NCBI GenBank assembly: GCA_942486035.1
Contig: CALNXK010000128.1
Span: 367,501 to 431,500 of the forward strand
Source of the DNA: Porites lobata
Taxonomy: Eukaryota > Cnidaria > Anthozoa > Scleractinia > Poritidae
DNA: 64,000 bases
Direction: 5' to 3'
The notes under the pieces are model-generated. The model saw only the letters and a program-made list of their open reading frames with translations, was not told the origin of the DNA and searched no databases. How positions within the stretch are numbered: the first letter of the stretch is position 1; each line of letters begins with the position of its first letter. The translations under genes were made by a program, and so were the position numbers. Positions 36,301 to 47,426 of this stretch are shown piece after piece.

Positions 36301-39300
36301 ACAATTCTTTATGTAGAATGATATATTCCTCACCTGAGAAGCATGGAGTTCCCGAACTGAATTATAAAGTTTAATACGTGTCCAACCTACAAGATACAAA
36401 CGTTGCCACTTACAGGACACACGCAAGAGTTCAAAACAAAGTTGTTCGCTTTACAACGGTTTCGCTACTTGTCAAATTAGCTACGTTCGAGTTCGCTACC
36501 TACATATTCGTCTCGCTGCCTATTGGCAAAGTCCAAAACTTACACCCTCGGAGGGGCACGCTCAAAAGAACGAGAAATAATATATTGAAAGATTTTTTTT
36601 CTAGAGCGATTAAGGGAATATTTTCAGTTGTTTACAGAAAGTAATATGTTGCGAATTTGTTGCGAACTATGGCGTAGCGAACTGGACACGTAGCGAAACC
36701 GGTTGTTACCAGTTGTTCAGACTAGCCGTTACATTCCCTGGGTGCCAAAGGCTTTTTTTTTCCCACCAAATTTTTGATGGTTCAAGGCGAAGCCAAGACA
36801 GTGAGACTTGTTTTATTCATTATTGTTAAAATGATTCTTTGCAGTTCTCGTTGTCAGCGAAGATGTCGTCGTTACTTGAGCTCCTTACGTCAACGGAGCA
36901 GCCAAAGAAAAAGGCATATTTTCCAGCCAAGTAAACCGGCTTTGTTGTAACTCACAAGTTGCACGACAATGCTCTAGACTATTTCATTCATTGTCGTGCG
37001 AGACATGCTGTCGAATCGTGTCTTAGGTTTTTAATTTGAACAGCTTTTCGTGAAGATGTTACTGTCGGTAATATCTCGGTAATGTGTCGAACGTTGACCG
37101 ACACTGAGTTGGCTGACAGTCGGTTTAGGGGAGTTGTTCTTTGAAATTACCTCTTTTTTTTTTGCAGGAACAAATAGTTCTCACTGCCAGTATTGTCCAG
37201 TGGTTAACATACTCAAGTCCTGAATTACTATATGCAAAAGACATTAAAAACGTACCAGAAGACCATACAGAATGGTACAGAGCTTTTGTGAAGTAATAAA
37301 CTGAAGAAAGTATAAACCAAACAAAGCACAAGTCTGCAATAAAAACAATAATAATGATGATGATAATAATAATGATAATAATAATAATAATAATAATAAA
37401 TAAAGTAAATCACACTTCTGATCTACACCTCAACAAAAAAAACTATCCTTAAGTAATTAAAACGTATTAAGTAAAGTCTATTTGGATAACACATTCACAA
37501 TTTTTTTAAAAATGTATAAAAAGTATTCCTTATGCATGCTTTGAAACGTCGTAAAAAATCGAATTCATTTCAATACAAGTTAGAAGAGTTTATATAGGGG
37601 GAAGGGCTTTTAACCAGATGTATTTTTTTGTTTACAGGTAGATTAGGCTCGATTACCAGCAGCTGTTCGGGAGACGGCGGAAATCGAGCCTACAGGTACT
37701 ACGCGGAAGTTTAAGGTATTTTATTGTAGCCTACTCCTATTGCGAGAAAGCTAAGTACATTTTGGAGACACTTCAGTTTCTACTGAATAGTTGTTTTCTT
37801 AAAATCACAATAAACCAACACTCTATATATTGCAAATAATTTCTATCTACATGTACTTCCTGGAATATTATGTAACAAAATTGCTACTGGGGTACCTGAG
37901 TAAGCAATGCAAACTGGGCAAACTAAAAATAAAAAAAGGCATACATCAAGTTAAGAAATATAATCATTAATATTACAGATCATCAAACAAAGTAAGGAAA
38001 CAAGCATGGAAAAGACAAGCTCCTACTTCCCACCTGCCATGGAATCATGAATAAACTTGTTGTTATGGCGACTAATAACAGATGTCTCCAATCTGCCCTA
38101 GAAGACCTACGAAAATTTGGTATAGAAATAAATAAATTAGATACTTAATAATCACAAACACAAGTCAGCTAGCTGGCTAACAAGGCCAGGGCCTAAGCTG
38201 CATGTATAATAAATTTATTTTCGACTGGTTTTCACTATTTCACTGTGAAAATGACCTAGATGCAAGCACAAAAAGATCAATATAACAAACTACTTCTCCT
38301 CAAACAACTGGATTTGATTCTTATCATCATGGATTGTTATTTCCTTTTGCTAGTACAGTATCCATGCACTGGTGAAATCAACCTTTCTCTACTTGGTAAT
38401 TTATTTTTACTTTTTGTAAGAGTAATATCATTTTTTAAAGTTTTTTTGGTGCTTTAACAAAGCATATTAAAAAAAGGAAAATTTTTCCCTTTAGGTGCTT
38501 GTGCTCATGTGAAGAAGAGATCTTATTGAACATTAATTAGTCATGCAGATATTAAAACAAAAATTTCATTATTCTACCAATAACTGTCAACTTGTAGTAT
38601 TATCTAGAGAATTACTTGATTGTTAGAGTAACAGCCAGAAGTTGAAAGACGAGAAATGGATATGAAAAGCTTTCCCGCAGTGGAGGAGTCCACATAACTC
38701 TTGTGCTCTGTGCATAGAAAAGAACACAGTCAGGTAAATTTTAGCAAAGCTTGTTAAAGAGAAGGTCATAAACTCACAAATTAAAATGATGAGTTCTTGC
38801 AATGGCTTAAAATAAAACCCGCTGAGAGAATCTACCTTTAATTACATGTACTAGAAGGGTCATCATTAATATGCCTTCTTGAACAATGAAACAACCATCT
38901 TTTGGCTTGGTCTGATTATTTCCTTTTACTTAAAATTATTAGAAGGTATCTCACCTCACCATGATTGTAGAAGTAAGAAAGAGTACCTATAAGTCCACCA
39001 AGAATACTGCCACTGAAATAAGTTACAATGACAAAACATTAGTCCTGTCTGCAAGTTTCAGTTAAAATGGAAAAAAAAATAAGATTAGGGATTGGAAGAA
39101 AAGAAGCAAGATACAACAGGTGTAGAAGCACAGAACGAAGATGAGATGGAATTAAAGGAACAAAGGGATGGAGTAGGGAACGAAGAGACGATGTCACAAA
39201 CAAAGAGAAGGAGATAAGGGATGGGGAGAGAGGAAGAAGATAAGAGTGCTGAGGAAAGCTGGACACTGTTGCTGGGAACCTTAAATAATTCTCACCTCAG

Positions 39301-41065
39301 ATAAAAGCAAAGTAAAAAGAACATGGACATCATGAATCCACTAAGATAAAAGATGGCATAAACATAGAAAAATGATAGCTCCCCCATACCTGAAAAAGTA
39401 AACCATATTTTCCAAAGTGAAAAATGAAATATAAGCATAATGTTGATTTTTATGAATTAACCGTAAACAAAAAGGGAGTTAATACTTGAACACCCATAAA
39501 CCAAATTTGAATTAATAAAAAATAAAGGAAATAAGCAAATATAGTAAATACATGCACATAAAATAATAACACTTTTACTGTCAGTGACGCTTTGCACTGA
39601 CAAGCAAGACTTTGCTAAAAATTTCATAATTTTCAATATTTGTATCAATAATGCTGCTTCTATGTAATCACTCGCCGGGAATTTTTTTTAATACTGCTAC
39701 TAAATGGAGTCCTCACTTCTCCCCAGAAAAAAAGTGTCCATTTATGAACCCATTTGAAGCTGTTACCCTTTAACAACTTGTATGTGAAATTAATAGTAAT
39801 AATTACCCTCGGTGCCAATCGCCTGTGGTAGAGGACTGTTCACTTCTATTAAAATTATGTCAAGGTTTAATACCTCTTTTACTCCTTGACCAGGTTATAA
39901 TAATGTCACTCTACCATTTAAATGTCTTGGCAAAATCCCATAGTGTTACCATTCACATGAAACCTCTTTAGCAGTATTTTCCATGGTAATATTTATGTAG
40001 TATGTAGTTTTAACTTTTGAGTCTGTGGACGAAATCCTATGTTGTTACCATTCAAATGAAACCTCTTCAGCGCACTTTCACATGGTACTATTTTATTTAG
40101 TATGTAGTTCTAACTTTAGAGTCTGTGGATGAAATCCTATGGTGTTTCAAATAAAAGCTCTTTATTAGTACTTTTACACTGCTTTATTTATTTAGTATGT
40201 TGTTCTAACTTTTGAGTCTGTTGATGAAATCCTATGGTATTACTATAATTCAAATGAAACCTCTTTGGCATTGTGCCATTTATTTTGTAGAATTTTACAA
40301 AAGAGAAATTTGAATGTTTTGGTAATTTTTTTTTGGTTACCACTAGTAGCAAAAGGTGAGTTAGCTCTTACCCTCACAGCTTTGTACAGGAGGTAAGTCA
40401 TAGCCTCTGTTAACTGTATAGCAAGTCTTAGTGTGAATGTTCATGCTTCTTGTTACCCAATCATACACGCGGAAAGCAAATCCAAGAACAACCTGCCAGA
40501 GAACAATATCATTTCTTGCTGGTAAAATGTACGGTAATAATAGCTATATGCAAACCTTCTGGCGGGTGCAGAAAATATTGATCTAGGAATGTATCTCAAG
40601 CTTTATAAAATTTTGTTGAGCCTTTACTCTAAGATCTAGCTATGATAACACAAAGTGATACTCTAAACAATCTATCAGAAGAGAAGATTTATAAAATCTT
40701 TGATTAAAATGTTAATCCTTGATTTGAGCTTATTGGCCTTTCAGGAACTGAGACTTACTCGTTACCTATCAATCCATTATTATTATTATTATCATTATTA
40801 TTATTATGGCACCCTGTCTTTGAACATAGGGTATATACTTTTTTAATAGTTTTCATATTTTCAAAATCTGTAAATTTTTCCTTTTAAACATTGCTTTTTA
40901 CATATATTTTTCATTGCATGAACATAGAAATTTTCTTTTTTTTTAGTTTTTAGACAGTTTTTTTTACTTTTCTTAATTTGTAAACCACCAGAATTTTTCA
41001 TTGTCTTTTTTAACTATAGTTATACTAAATTTGTACTTAATTTTCAATTTGAGAAGAGTTTAATA

Positions 41066-41118
<53 letters not shown>

Positions 41119-42948
41119 GGGCACACACCCCTTTAACAGACCTTTCCATGGGATTTTTCAAGGTTTTGATAAAGGCCAGTAAGCCAATATCCACTGACAC
41201 TGCTGGAACAGCGCCTTAAAACTTAAATTAGCTAATTTACAAAACTTGCCCCCCACCAAACAAACATCAATAAACTCCATGACTTAGCAGAGCTATCTAA
41301 TTGTTAGTTTTCAACAAATCACCTTCAAACTTGGTAACTTTATACCTGCCAACTTTTTCTGAGATATAAGTGTGAGATTTTTATCCTGGGAGTGCTGGGA
41401 TTTTTGAAGACGACACGATCATAAACTCTCGAAGATGTCCAAAGTCTGCCAAGGCGGTTATCTGACTTTGCAGAGCTATCTATTTCATTTATTCATTTTT
41501 TTTTTACATGGGTCTGAGTTAACATTTTTGGAAATCACTTTCAAAAAACAACGTTTATTCAACGTGAGAAATTGAGCCCTGACGAAGTTTTCAAGTCTTT
41601 CCAAACGTGTTTAATAACAGATTTTTTTTGCCAATTGATTTTTGCCAATCTTCCAGTAGAAGTTGAAAAAAATCCTGGAAGGGTCTTTTATCAATAAAAA
41701 CAACTACTTACCTCAGGATATAAATTAAATCTTTTTAGAGTGTTAATGGTGTCTGGATATTCTGTGATATTACAGTTCATTATGGCATGAACTCCCTCAG
41801 CAAATGTTGGTGCTTCCACAACAGTTTTATAGTAAGAGTAGTAGAGACCCTGTTATGAAGTAAAAAAGAAAAACAGTAATATTCACCAGTCTGCCACACA
41901 CCATACATGTACCACCATATTATAGATCTACTTAGTTAAAGGGGCTACAAGCCATTTTTGGGTCTGTTTCTTATACTGAGATTTCTTATAATAATGAGGG
42001 GATGAATTGTCCCCCGTGGCAACGGCTGGAGAAGTCCAGCCCTTTAGCACATGAGGTAGGGAATTGTTTGAGGCAGGCATGTCCCTGGGGTTAAGGGGGT
42101 TGGGAAAATTTAAAAAAAACCTAAGACAATTGCAAATCCCTAGGGGGTTTTCCCGAGGGGGTGGTAATGAACCACGCATTACACGTGAATGTTATAAAAC
42201 ACACTAGATTAATTGAAAAAAAAAAACACAGAACATAAAGAATACGTAGTAGTTCAAATAAAATGAACATCAGAAAAACTCACCATTTCAGTTCTAAAAG
42301 ACAATTCCCTCTCTAGAGCAGACAAATGCGAGAAAAAGCGCTCGTTCTCAAACATTCTTGACACGTGGTAGCTTCAGGAAAAAAAAAACAAAGTGATTTT
42401 TGCTACAGTATCGATATTGAAGTCAATATTGACTTTAATCTGATATGATCAATGTACCGTACGAGGTCCTTATGTATTTTGATACATTACATTTTGTTAT
42501 TCTAAATTTACCAACACTTAACATGAAATACTGTATAAATCATTTCGCAGAAATAAGTTTACCTTTGAAAGATCCCAAAACTTGCAGCTGTTGGAGAACA
42601 AATAACGAGAAGGTTAATTTTAAATGTAAAAGTACGAATTAAGCGCACATATTCTTAAAGAAGTTAAAAAGTCAACGCTAGATTTGTGAAATATGTCAAG
42701 AAATAGATATTCTATCGTACAAAGAAAAGAATAAACTGCAGACCTAGGATTAGCACCAAAGAAGCATAACCATATCCATACTTCCTAAACGGTTCAAGGA
42801 CAGAGGTCGACGAATCAATTTTCCCGCTAGCTTCTTTGTGTTTGGATTTAAACTTGTTTCGCCCCGTTGATTTTACGAGGTAACTAGACCCATTACTTGA
42901 TTTGTGGGCTGTTTGGTTGGAAACTTGCTTTTTCTTTTTCGCGGGCAT
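22905..42948 (-). CDS. DPY19L1: DPY19L1-type protein C-mannosyltransferase, 26 exons
   Basis: Exons in gene order: 42948-42744, 42587-42563, 42371-42284, 41849-41712, 40492-40372, 39389-39296, 39012-38955, 38707-38616, 38097-38034, 37922-37896, 37333-37256, 36386-36334, 35989-35956, 35050-34994, 34623-34543, 33500-33399, 33052-32981, 31273-31170, 29996-29966, 29167-29048, 27711-27610, 26689-26648, 26559-26529, 25233-25134, 24380-24255, 23058-22905. All junctions are GT-AG; the sum is 2199 nt, giving 732 residues and a stop. Recognisable family blocks include TRVMWTPPLRESFSYPFLV, SLFMIPWQFAQF, LGIADD, VFAGAMPTMATVKL, VNHPHYED and PGCGMVDIWDLED. Known members are multi-pass ER enzymes that use dolichol-phosphate-mannose to C-mannosylate tryptophan in thrombospondin repeats. 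An acidic stretch (SDSESDEDE) lies in the 31273-31170 exon. Exon phases were fitted by eye. Assignment to L1 rather than another DPY19 paralogue is probable, not certain. Confidence 0.92.
25520..25730. mobile_element. Fold-back element in DPY19L1 intron
   Basis: Arms of about 55 bp at 25524-25577 and 25666-25727 are inverted, sharing GGCCCTTTG, TCACATGGTACA and GATGGCAAA. No target duplication is clear. It lies between the 26559-26529 and 25233-25134 exons. Confidence 0.6.
26112..26290. mobile_element. Tc1/mariner-like MITE, 179 bp, TA TSD
   Basis: The ends CAGTCGACTCTCT and AGAGAGTTGACTG are inverted, with TA on both flanks. The interior repeats ACGGACACC-like motifs. It is intronic in the DPY19L1 gene. 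Its general design resembles the 5376 element. Confidence 0.8.
27279..27352 (-). repeat. tRNA-like sequence, probable SINE head or tRNA pseudogene
   Basis: On the minus strand TGTAGCTTGGTGTTAGAGC resembles an A box and GGTTCGACTCC is a perfect B box, correctly spaced. The anticodon arm is irregular and the acceptor ends do not pair, so it is not a working tRNA. Confidence 0.4.
27861..28286. mobile_element. Non-autonomous element with CCGGGGGGGG ends, 9-bp TSD
   Basis: Ends CCGGGGGGGGTACT and AGTGCCCCCCCCGG are inverted. CTGTGGCCC flanks both sides (27852-27860, 28287-28295). The interior has repeated ACTCTAGGATAGGG motifs in two long direct repeats. It is intronic in DPY19L1. Confidence 0.7.
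28380..28740. repeat. Interspersed repeat with GAAAGGGTAGGG motifs
   Basis: Repeated ATATGAAAGGGTAGGG and GGGTACC motifs are bounded by a GGCTCCGCCC-like sequence at the left. A related GGGCGGGGCCTCC fragment occurs near 36244. Probable old transposon remnant with no coding value. Confidence 0.45.
28839..28970. mobile_element. Fold-back MITE, 132 bp, with paralogous empty site
   Basis: Ends TAGCCCGCGATCAGG and an inverted CGCAGGTTA match at about 16 of 21 positions. The flanks CACAACAGC (28830-28838) and CAGAACAGT (28971-28979) are a worn 9-bp duplication. The surrounding sequence is duplicated at 27815-27860, where CACAACAGT (27831-27839) is uninterrupted, supporting insertion here. Confidence 0.7.
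30656..31104. mobile_element. Large fold-back element, about 190-bp arms
   Basis: The 449-bp sequence folds on itself with long, well-matched arms beginning TAGACCTTTTTAACGATACG and containing CGGCGGCCATATTG. No clear target duplication is seen. It sits in the intron between the 31273-31170 and 29996-29966 exons of DPY19L1, so the pre-mRNA would carry a very long hairpin. Confidence 0.85.
31738..31791. mobile_element. Fold-back MITE, 54 bp, 9-bp TSD
   Basis: Arms TAACCTGTGTCGAGGCG and its inverse are flanked by TCTTTGTCC (31729-31737) and TCTTGGTCC (31792-31800), 8 of 9 identical. One of the shortest members of the 9-bp-TSD group. Confidence 0.8.
32386..32648. mobile_element. PIF/Harbinger-like MITE, 263 bp, TTA TSD
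   Basis: Ends GGCCTGGTTCAGACGCCG and CGGCGTCTGAACCGGGCC are inverted, with TTA on both flanks (32383-32385, 32649-32651). A TTA duplication with GGCC ends is characteristic of PIF/Harbinger. A half copy is at 57843. Confidence 0.85.
32653..32960. repeat. Interspersed repeat, ACGACGCG family, copy 1
   Basis: Shares ordered blocks with 45783-46041, 52868-53104 and 55140-55266: TTTGCACGTG, ATGGAGGACGTAAA and GTCGCGTCGTTGGATCT. It begins directly beside the Harbinger-like MITE. Confidence 0.65.
33232..33386. repeat. (AAT)n and (GAT)n microsatellites
   Basis: AAT repeats at 33232-33273 and eleven GAT/ATG repeats at 33354-33386, lying just downstream of the 33500-33399 exon of DPY19L1. The Asp-rich frame across them is an artefact. 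Confidence 0.9.
35150..35192. repeat. Palindromic repeat, GATGTTATCCACCGAGG family
   Basis: GGATGTTATCCACC and GGTGGATAACATCC form a clean stem. The same family occurs at 22604. Confidence 0.7.
37343..37401. repeat. (AAT/ATG)n microsatellite
   Basis: Run of ATAATAATG-type trinucleotides just upstream, in gene sense, of the 37333-37256 exon of DPY19L1. Confidence 0.9.
39940..40272. repeat. About 108-bp satellite, intron of DPY19L1
   Basis: Three to four diverged tandem units containing TTTAGTATGTAGTTCTAAC, GAGTCTGTGGATGAAATCC and TTCAAATGAAACCTCTT. The same satellite recurs at 47800-48330 in RBM48. Confidence 0.85.
40772..41119. repeat. (TTA)n microsatellites
   Basis: TTATTA runs at 40772-40806 and 41069-41119 flank a T-rich stretch in DPY19L1 intron sequence. 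Possibly the A-rich tail of an old retroelement read on the other strand. Confidence 0.85.
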
Positions 42949-43126
42949 TTAAAAAAAGCTGAAATTAAAAACAATAACTTTGTAAAAAATAATTTAACAG
43001 AACTTCTCAGCAGCTGAACTTCTCTTGATCTGTGGTCCTGTAAAACGTCGCCTGCGATGTGAGTGAGCCAGCAGAAGCTGTTATAGTTAAATTTGGTGTC
43101 ATGTAATCGCAACATTTTTTGACAAC
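42949..43126. promoter_or_regulatory. Bidirectional promoter, DPY19L1 and RBM48
   Basis: Only 178 bp separate the two start codons, so both 5'-UTRs and both core promoters must share this interval. No TATA box is evident. The RBM48 start lies in CAACATGGCGG, a YY1-like site typical of housekeeping promoters whose start codon is embedded in the motif. Direct evidence is the head-to-head arrangement; transcription start sites are not visible. Confidence 0.75.
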
Positions 43127-46100
43127 ATGGCGGACGGGCAAAGCAAGCATTCGGATGCAAAAGAAGTTTCTTCCGTCAAGAAACATCATAAACAAACTTC
43201 ATTAAGCTATAGTCGTCCAAAATATCGGGAGGCTCGTTGGGAAAGGGCCGTAAAGGTTTGTACTTTGAGATTTGAGACGTTTTAATTTTATCACAGAAAG
43301 AAACATTTTGGCTCTACCTTGAACGAAATTGTAAGATTTACGGTCGCATTCCTAATCTGTAATTGTTAGTATGGAGTTGATTACTTTTATTAACATTTTG
43401 TTAACTGTGTATTAACCCAATTTTGCGGGTGTGGTTCTCATATTTATATATAAGCGTATCAACTAACAGGTTTTGTTAAGCTTTAATAATTCTGTTCTTT
43501 TGTTTTTAAGGTTTACACCATAAATTTGGAATCTAAGTATGTTTTGGTTCAAGGTGTACCTGCTGTAGGTGCTGTCAAGGAATTACTTGAGCAATTTGCA
43601 CTTTATGGAGCAATCGAAGAGTAAGCTTATTTAAGTGACAATAACTATTACTTTGCATAAAATAAAATTTGTGAAGTGATAATACAGTTCTAAGGAAATG
43701 GCTTAATTTTCTCTTAATCCAGATTTATTAGTTAAACTTCTTTATCAAGAAAGAAAAAAAATAAAAATTTCAGGCTGTTTCTCATTCAGTTTTTGTCACC
43801 AAAACTAGGTGAAAGGCATGACCAGAAGGTCCAAGTCCCCCCCTGAATGCTAAGTTCTGTTTCAACTTAACTAAGTTTTTCTCACTAATAAAATGCTTCA
43901 AAATTTGTTTTATTATTTATTCATGTTGGAATCTGACAATTTTTGGCAATACTTTTGTATGTTCCTTTTCTTTTTTTAAGTTTAAGAAAACGCATTTTAG
44001 GATTTTTTTCAACTAGTCGAGTTTTGGTACTCTTAAACTAAGGCATTTTAGTAAAATCCAACTAGTGGTATAATTATCAATGTTGCATTCTGATTGGTTG
44101 AACTACTACTAGGCTATATGTTATAGCCCACTAATAGCGAAAAGCACGGACTTTGAAAACCAAAACAATGATGGCTGAATCGCGTTTTCCCAGCTGAAGT
44201 TGTTTTGTCTCGATATTTTTGACCAACTAGTTGGATTTTAATAAAACATTATTCCTCTGGCCCTCATAACCTCTGAGTCAATAGCGGCCTTCTGCCTCAT
44301 GGGCTATTGACTCAGAGCCCATTCGGGCTCAAGGAATAATTGTTAATTATTTGCTTTAGATATCGTTTCCTTGATGAGTATCCCGTTGAGCCCTAATGGC
44401 CTCTGAGTCATAGCCCATCCGGGCTCAAGGAATAATTATTGTTAATTATTTGCTTTAGATATCGTTTTCTTGATGAGTATCCTGCTGAGCCCTTCACGGA
44501 GGTTTACTGGATTAAGTTTCAGAGGATAAATTCAGCAAGGTATTGTAGGTACAAAGAGGTCCTTCCAGGAGGGGGTCCCATGTCGCCCGTCTGAATTTTA
44601 AAACGTCTCGTGTTGGTGTTATAAATGCTTGTTGCTTATTGTCGGCTTCGCCGTTAATGTTGCAATTTGGCCGAGGAAGGTTGTCTCTTGTCATGATTTC
44701 ATTTTACGTGGTGCCACTACTTTTTAAGCCTTGTCGCTTGTCGGAATTTACCCTGGCAGGGCCTTAACAAAGTCAGTTTTTTTGGACTTCATGCATTGTT
44801 TGAAGTTGATGTTAACTGTAAGAATACAAATCTAAATGGAGATGGTCATATTTCCAATTTGGGACTCCCACATAATGGAAGGAGGTCAAATATGACTAGG
44901 TGTGATAGTACAGATAATTTGCCACCTGTGTTTGTTCCCTGGCATCATTCCAGAGGGCTGCAATACCACCCTTCCCCACCAAAGTAATGATGGAAACTTA
45001 ATATGACGGTACAAATAAAATTAAGGAAACCCAAACATATGCAAAAGACAGGAGTGGCTCAAATTTTTCTGCAGGGCATGAGAAATTGGTCTGCAGGTTT
45101 GAGCTGGTAATTTGAGCAGTGTTGTGCTTAAGCCATGCCTGGTGGCACCTGGTGCCTTATATTTGCTACTGGGTGAGTAGAAAAGTTTCATTTTTCATAA
45201 AAATCATATGCTGGATTCCCTGTGTTCAGAGCAGTGGGCTCTATTCATTTTTTCTTAGAGCACAGCCTTGTTGAGATTAAAGTTTTTGGGCTGCAGGCAT
45301 GAGACTTATTTCCAAGGGGAGGGAGAGAGCAGGTAGGTGACACCAGTGGTTCGGGGTGTATAGTATTAACCAAGGAACAACAAAGAAAAGGACCATGGCA
45401 GTTAGTAAAGCATGAGTTCATTGTCGTTGTGATTTGTTTTTAAGGTTTGCCAAGAAAAAGCTGGACAATAAATCATTCTTTGGAGGAATATTACATGTGT
45501 GTTATGCTCCAGAGTTTGAAACGGTCAATGACACAAGAGAGAAACTTCAAGAGAGAAGAAAAGTTATAGCAAAAAAGACAAGAGGTTAGTTCTATCTTTT
45601 TAAAAGGCTAAAATCTTTTTTGCATCTGTTGAATTCAAAGATAATGGTCCAGTTTTGTCAATTCAGACTAGTGAGCTTTAGCATCGACAAAGGCAATGGC
45701 AGCAAAAACGTCTTTTTTAAAATCAATTCCCGTTTTTTCAATCTCTGTTGGGTTTATTCCAATTTGCTGAAAATGGAAAATGTAGGCAAATTTTCCTGGA
45801 GTTGATTTCTTGAGGGCCACACTCATTAGTTTAGAGAGGGAAAAAGAGATTCGTCGTCGTTTGTTTATGTCCTCCATAAAACTTGCATTGCAATTAGGCA
45901 TTTTCAGGACAGTAAAGAAACGTGCAAAAAAACGTAATGCAAATGCAAAGTTGTTTTGCGTAATAAACCTGTAATAAACCAGTTGATTTTTTGACGTCCT
46001 CGTTGCTGTCGCTGTCATCGTCGCTAAAACTCCCTAATATATTTCAGGCGTGGAAACTTTTTTTCTTATATTAATGATATGTTTTGCAAACATATTTGCA

Positions 46101-47384
46101 GAGCTTTTTGGTGAGCAACAGAAAAAAACAGTGACCAAAGACTCTTCACCAGTTGGCACTGAAGACTCTTTGCCAAAGAAACCTACAGAAACAAGCCAAA
46201 GGATTCCTGAGTCTTCTTCAGATGACCAAAGACTGCAAACAAGCCTCACTGTGAAAACATCAGGCCTATCGTATCATGCAAATTATACAGACCACATGCT
46301 GCAGTCAAGCTCATCATTTCCAACCTTACCACCACCTCCACAACATCTTTATCCATTCCAATACCCTCCACGCCCTCCCCCATGGGACTTACCTCGGGTA
46401 CCATCAGCCCATGCAACACTTCCAGCATACATGCAAAATTTCCCTCCTCCGCCTCCCCTGCCTCCTCCACCACCACCACCTCCTACTGCAGAGCCATCAG
46501 TATTAGACAATGTTAAGACAAGTAGAAAAAGTGAGCAAGAAAGGCCATTTACTGTTTACATGTCACAAGTTATGATTGGACCACAACTTGAAGAAGGGTT
46601 AGATTTACTAATTAAGATTAAGTGACAGTGCTATTATTATTATTAGTAGTAGTAGTAGTAGTAGTAGTAGTAAGTCAAAATATTGAAATTTCTGACTGAG
46701 TTAAATCTGGGCTGGACAAGCTAACACTGACGAAAGTTGGAAAATTTAGGCCATGTGTCCAATAATATTTTTAGTTATTGGAGCAGGGTTTGTACAGGTC
46801 ATGGAAAACCGGGAAAGTCATGAAATTTAACAATTTCATTTTCCAGGCCTGGAAGATCACGGAATTTGATTGTCGGTCATGGAAAGTCATGGAAAATTAA
46901 AGTTTTGTTAACTTTGGTACTGCAGATGTCAAAGCAACAACAAAGTAAAATAGAGACAAGTAATTAAATAGTGCGAACAGCACATATTTTGGTAGACACC
47001 AGAGTTTTGTAGCTGATAAAATGAGTTAGGTCAAAAATACCCTCAAACAAGGATAGGTTTGAAAATTTTCAAAGGTGACAGCTAATCCTAAGGTCTTGGA
47101 AAACTGGAAAAGTTCATGGAAAAAGTCATGGAAAGTTATGTAAATTTAAAAGCTGAAAAAAGTGCAAACCCTGTGGAGGACTGATATCAATCATTCATTA
47201 ATTAATAAAAAAAATATGGGACAGTCAATTATTTATGTCATGCTACCAACAGCAGTTGCTCTGTATTGTGTGATATGAAGTTTGTAAATTCTTAGAGGGT
47301 CTTGTCTCTTTGTGTTATTCTAAAAGTACTTAAATGTGCTTTTGTTTAATGGACATAGTATTCACTCAATAAAAACCATAAATG

Positions 47385-47426
<42 letters not shown>

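Noticed and set aside
36864..36932. Short plus-strand frame starting MSSLLELLTSTEQPKKK
   Set aside because: Only 22 codons, within a DPY19L1 intron on the opposite strand, with no supporting context.
42721..42743. Longer form of DPY19L1 exon 1 ending at 42721
   Set aside because: Its phase does not fit the next exon; ending at 42744 and adding the 25-nt exon at 42563-42587 gives a continuous frame.
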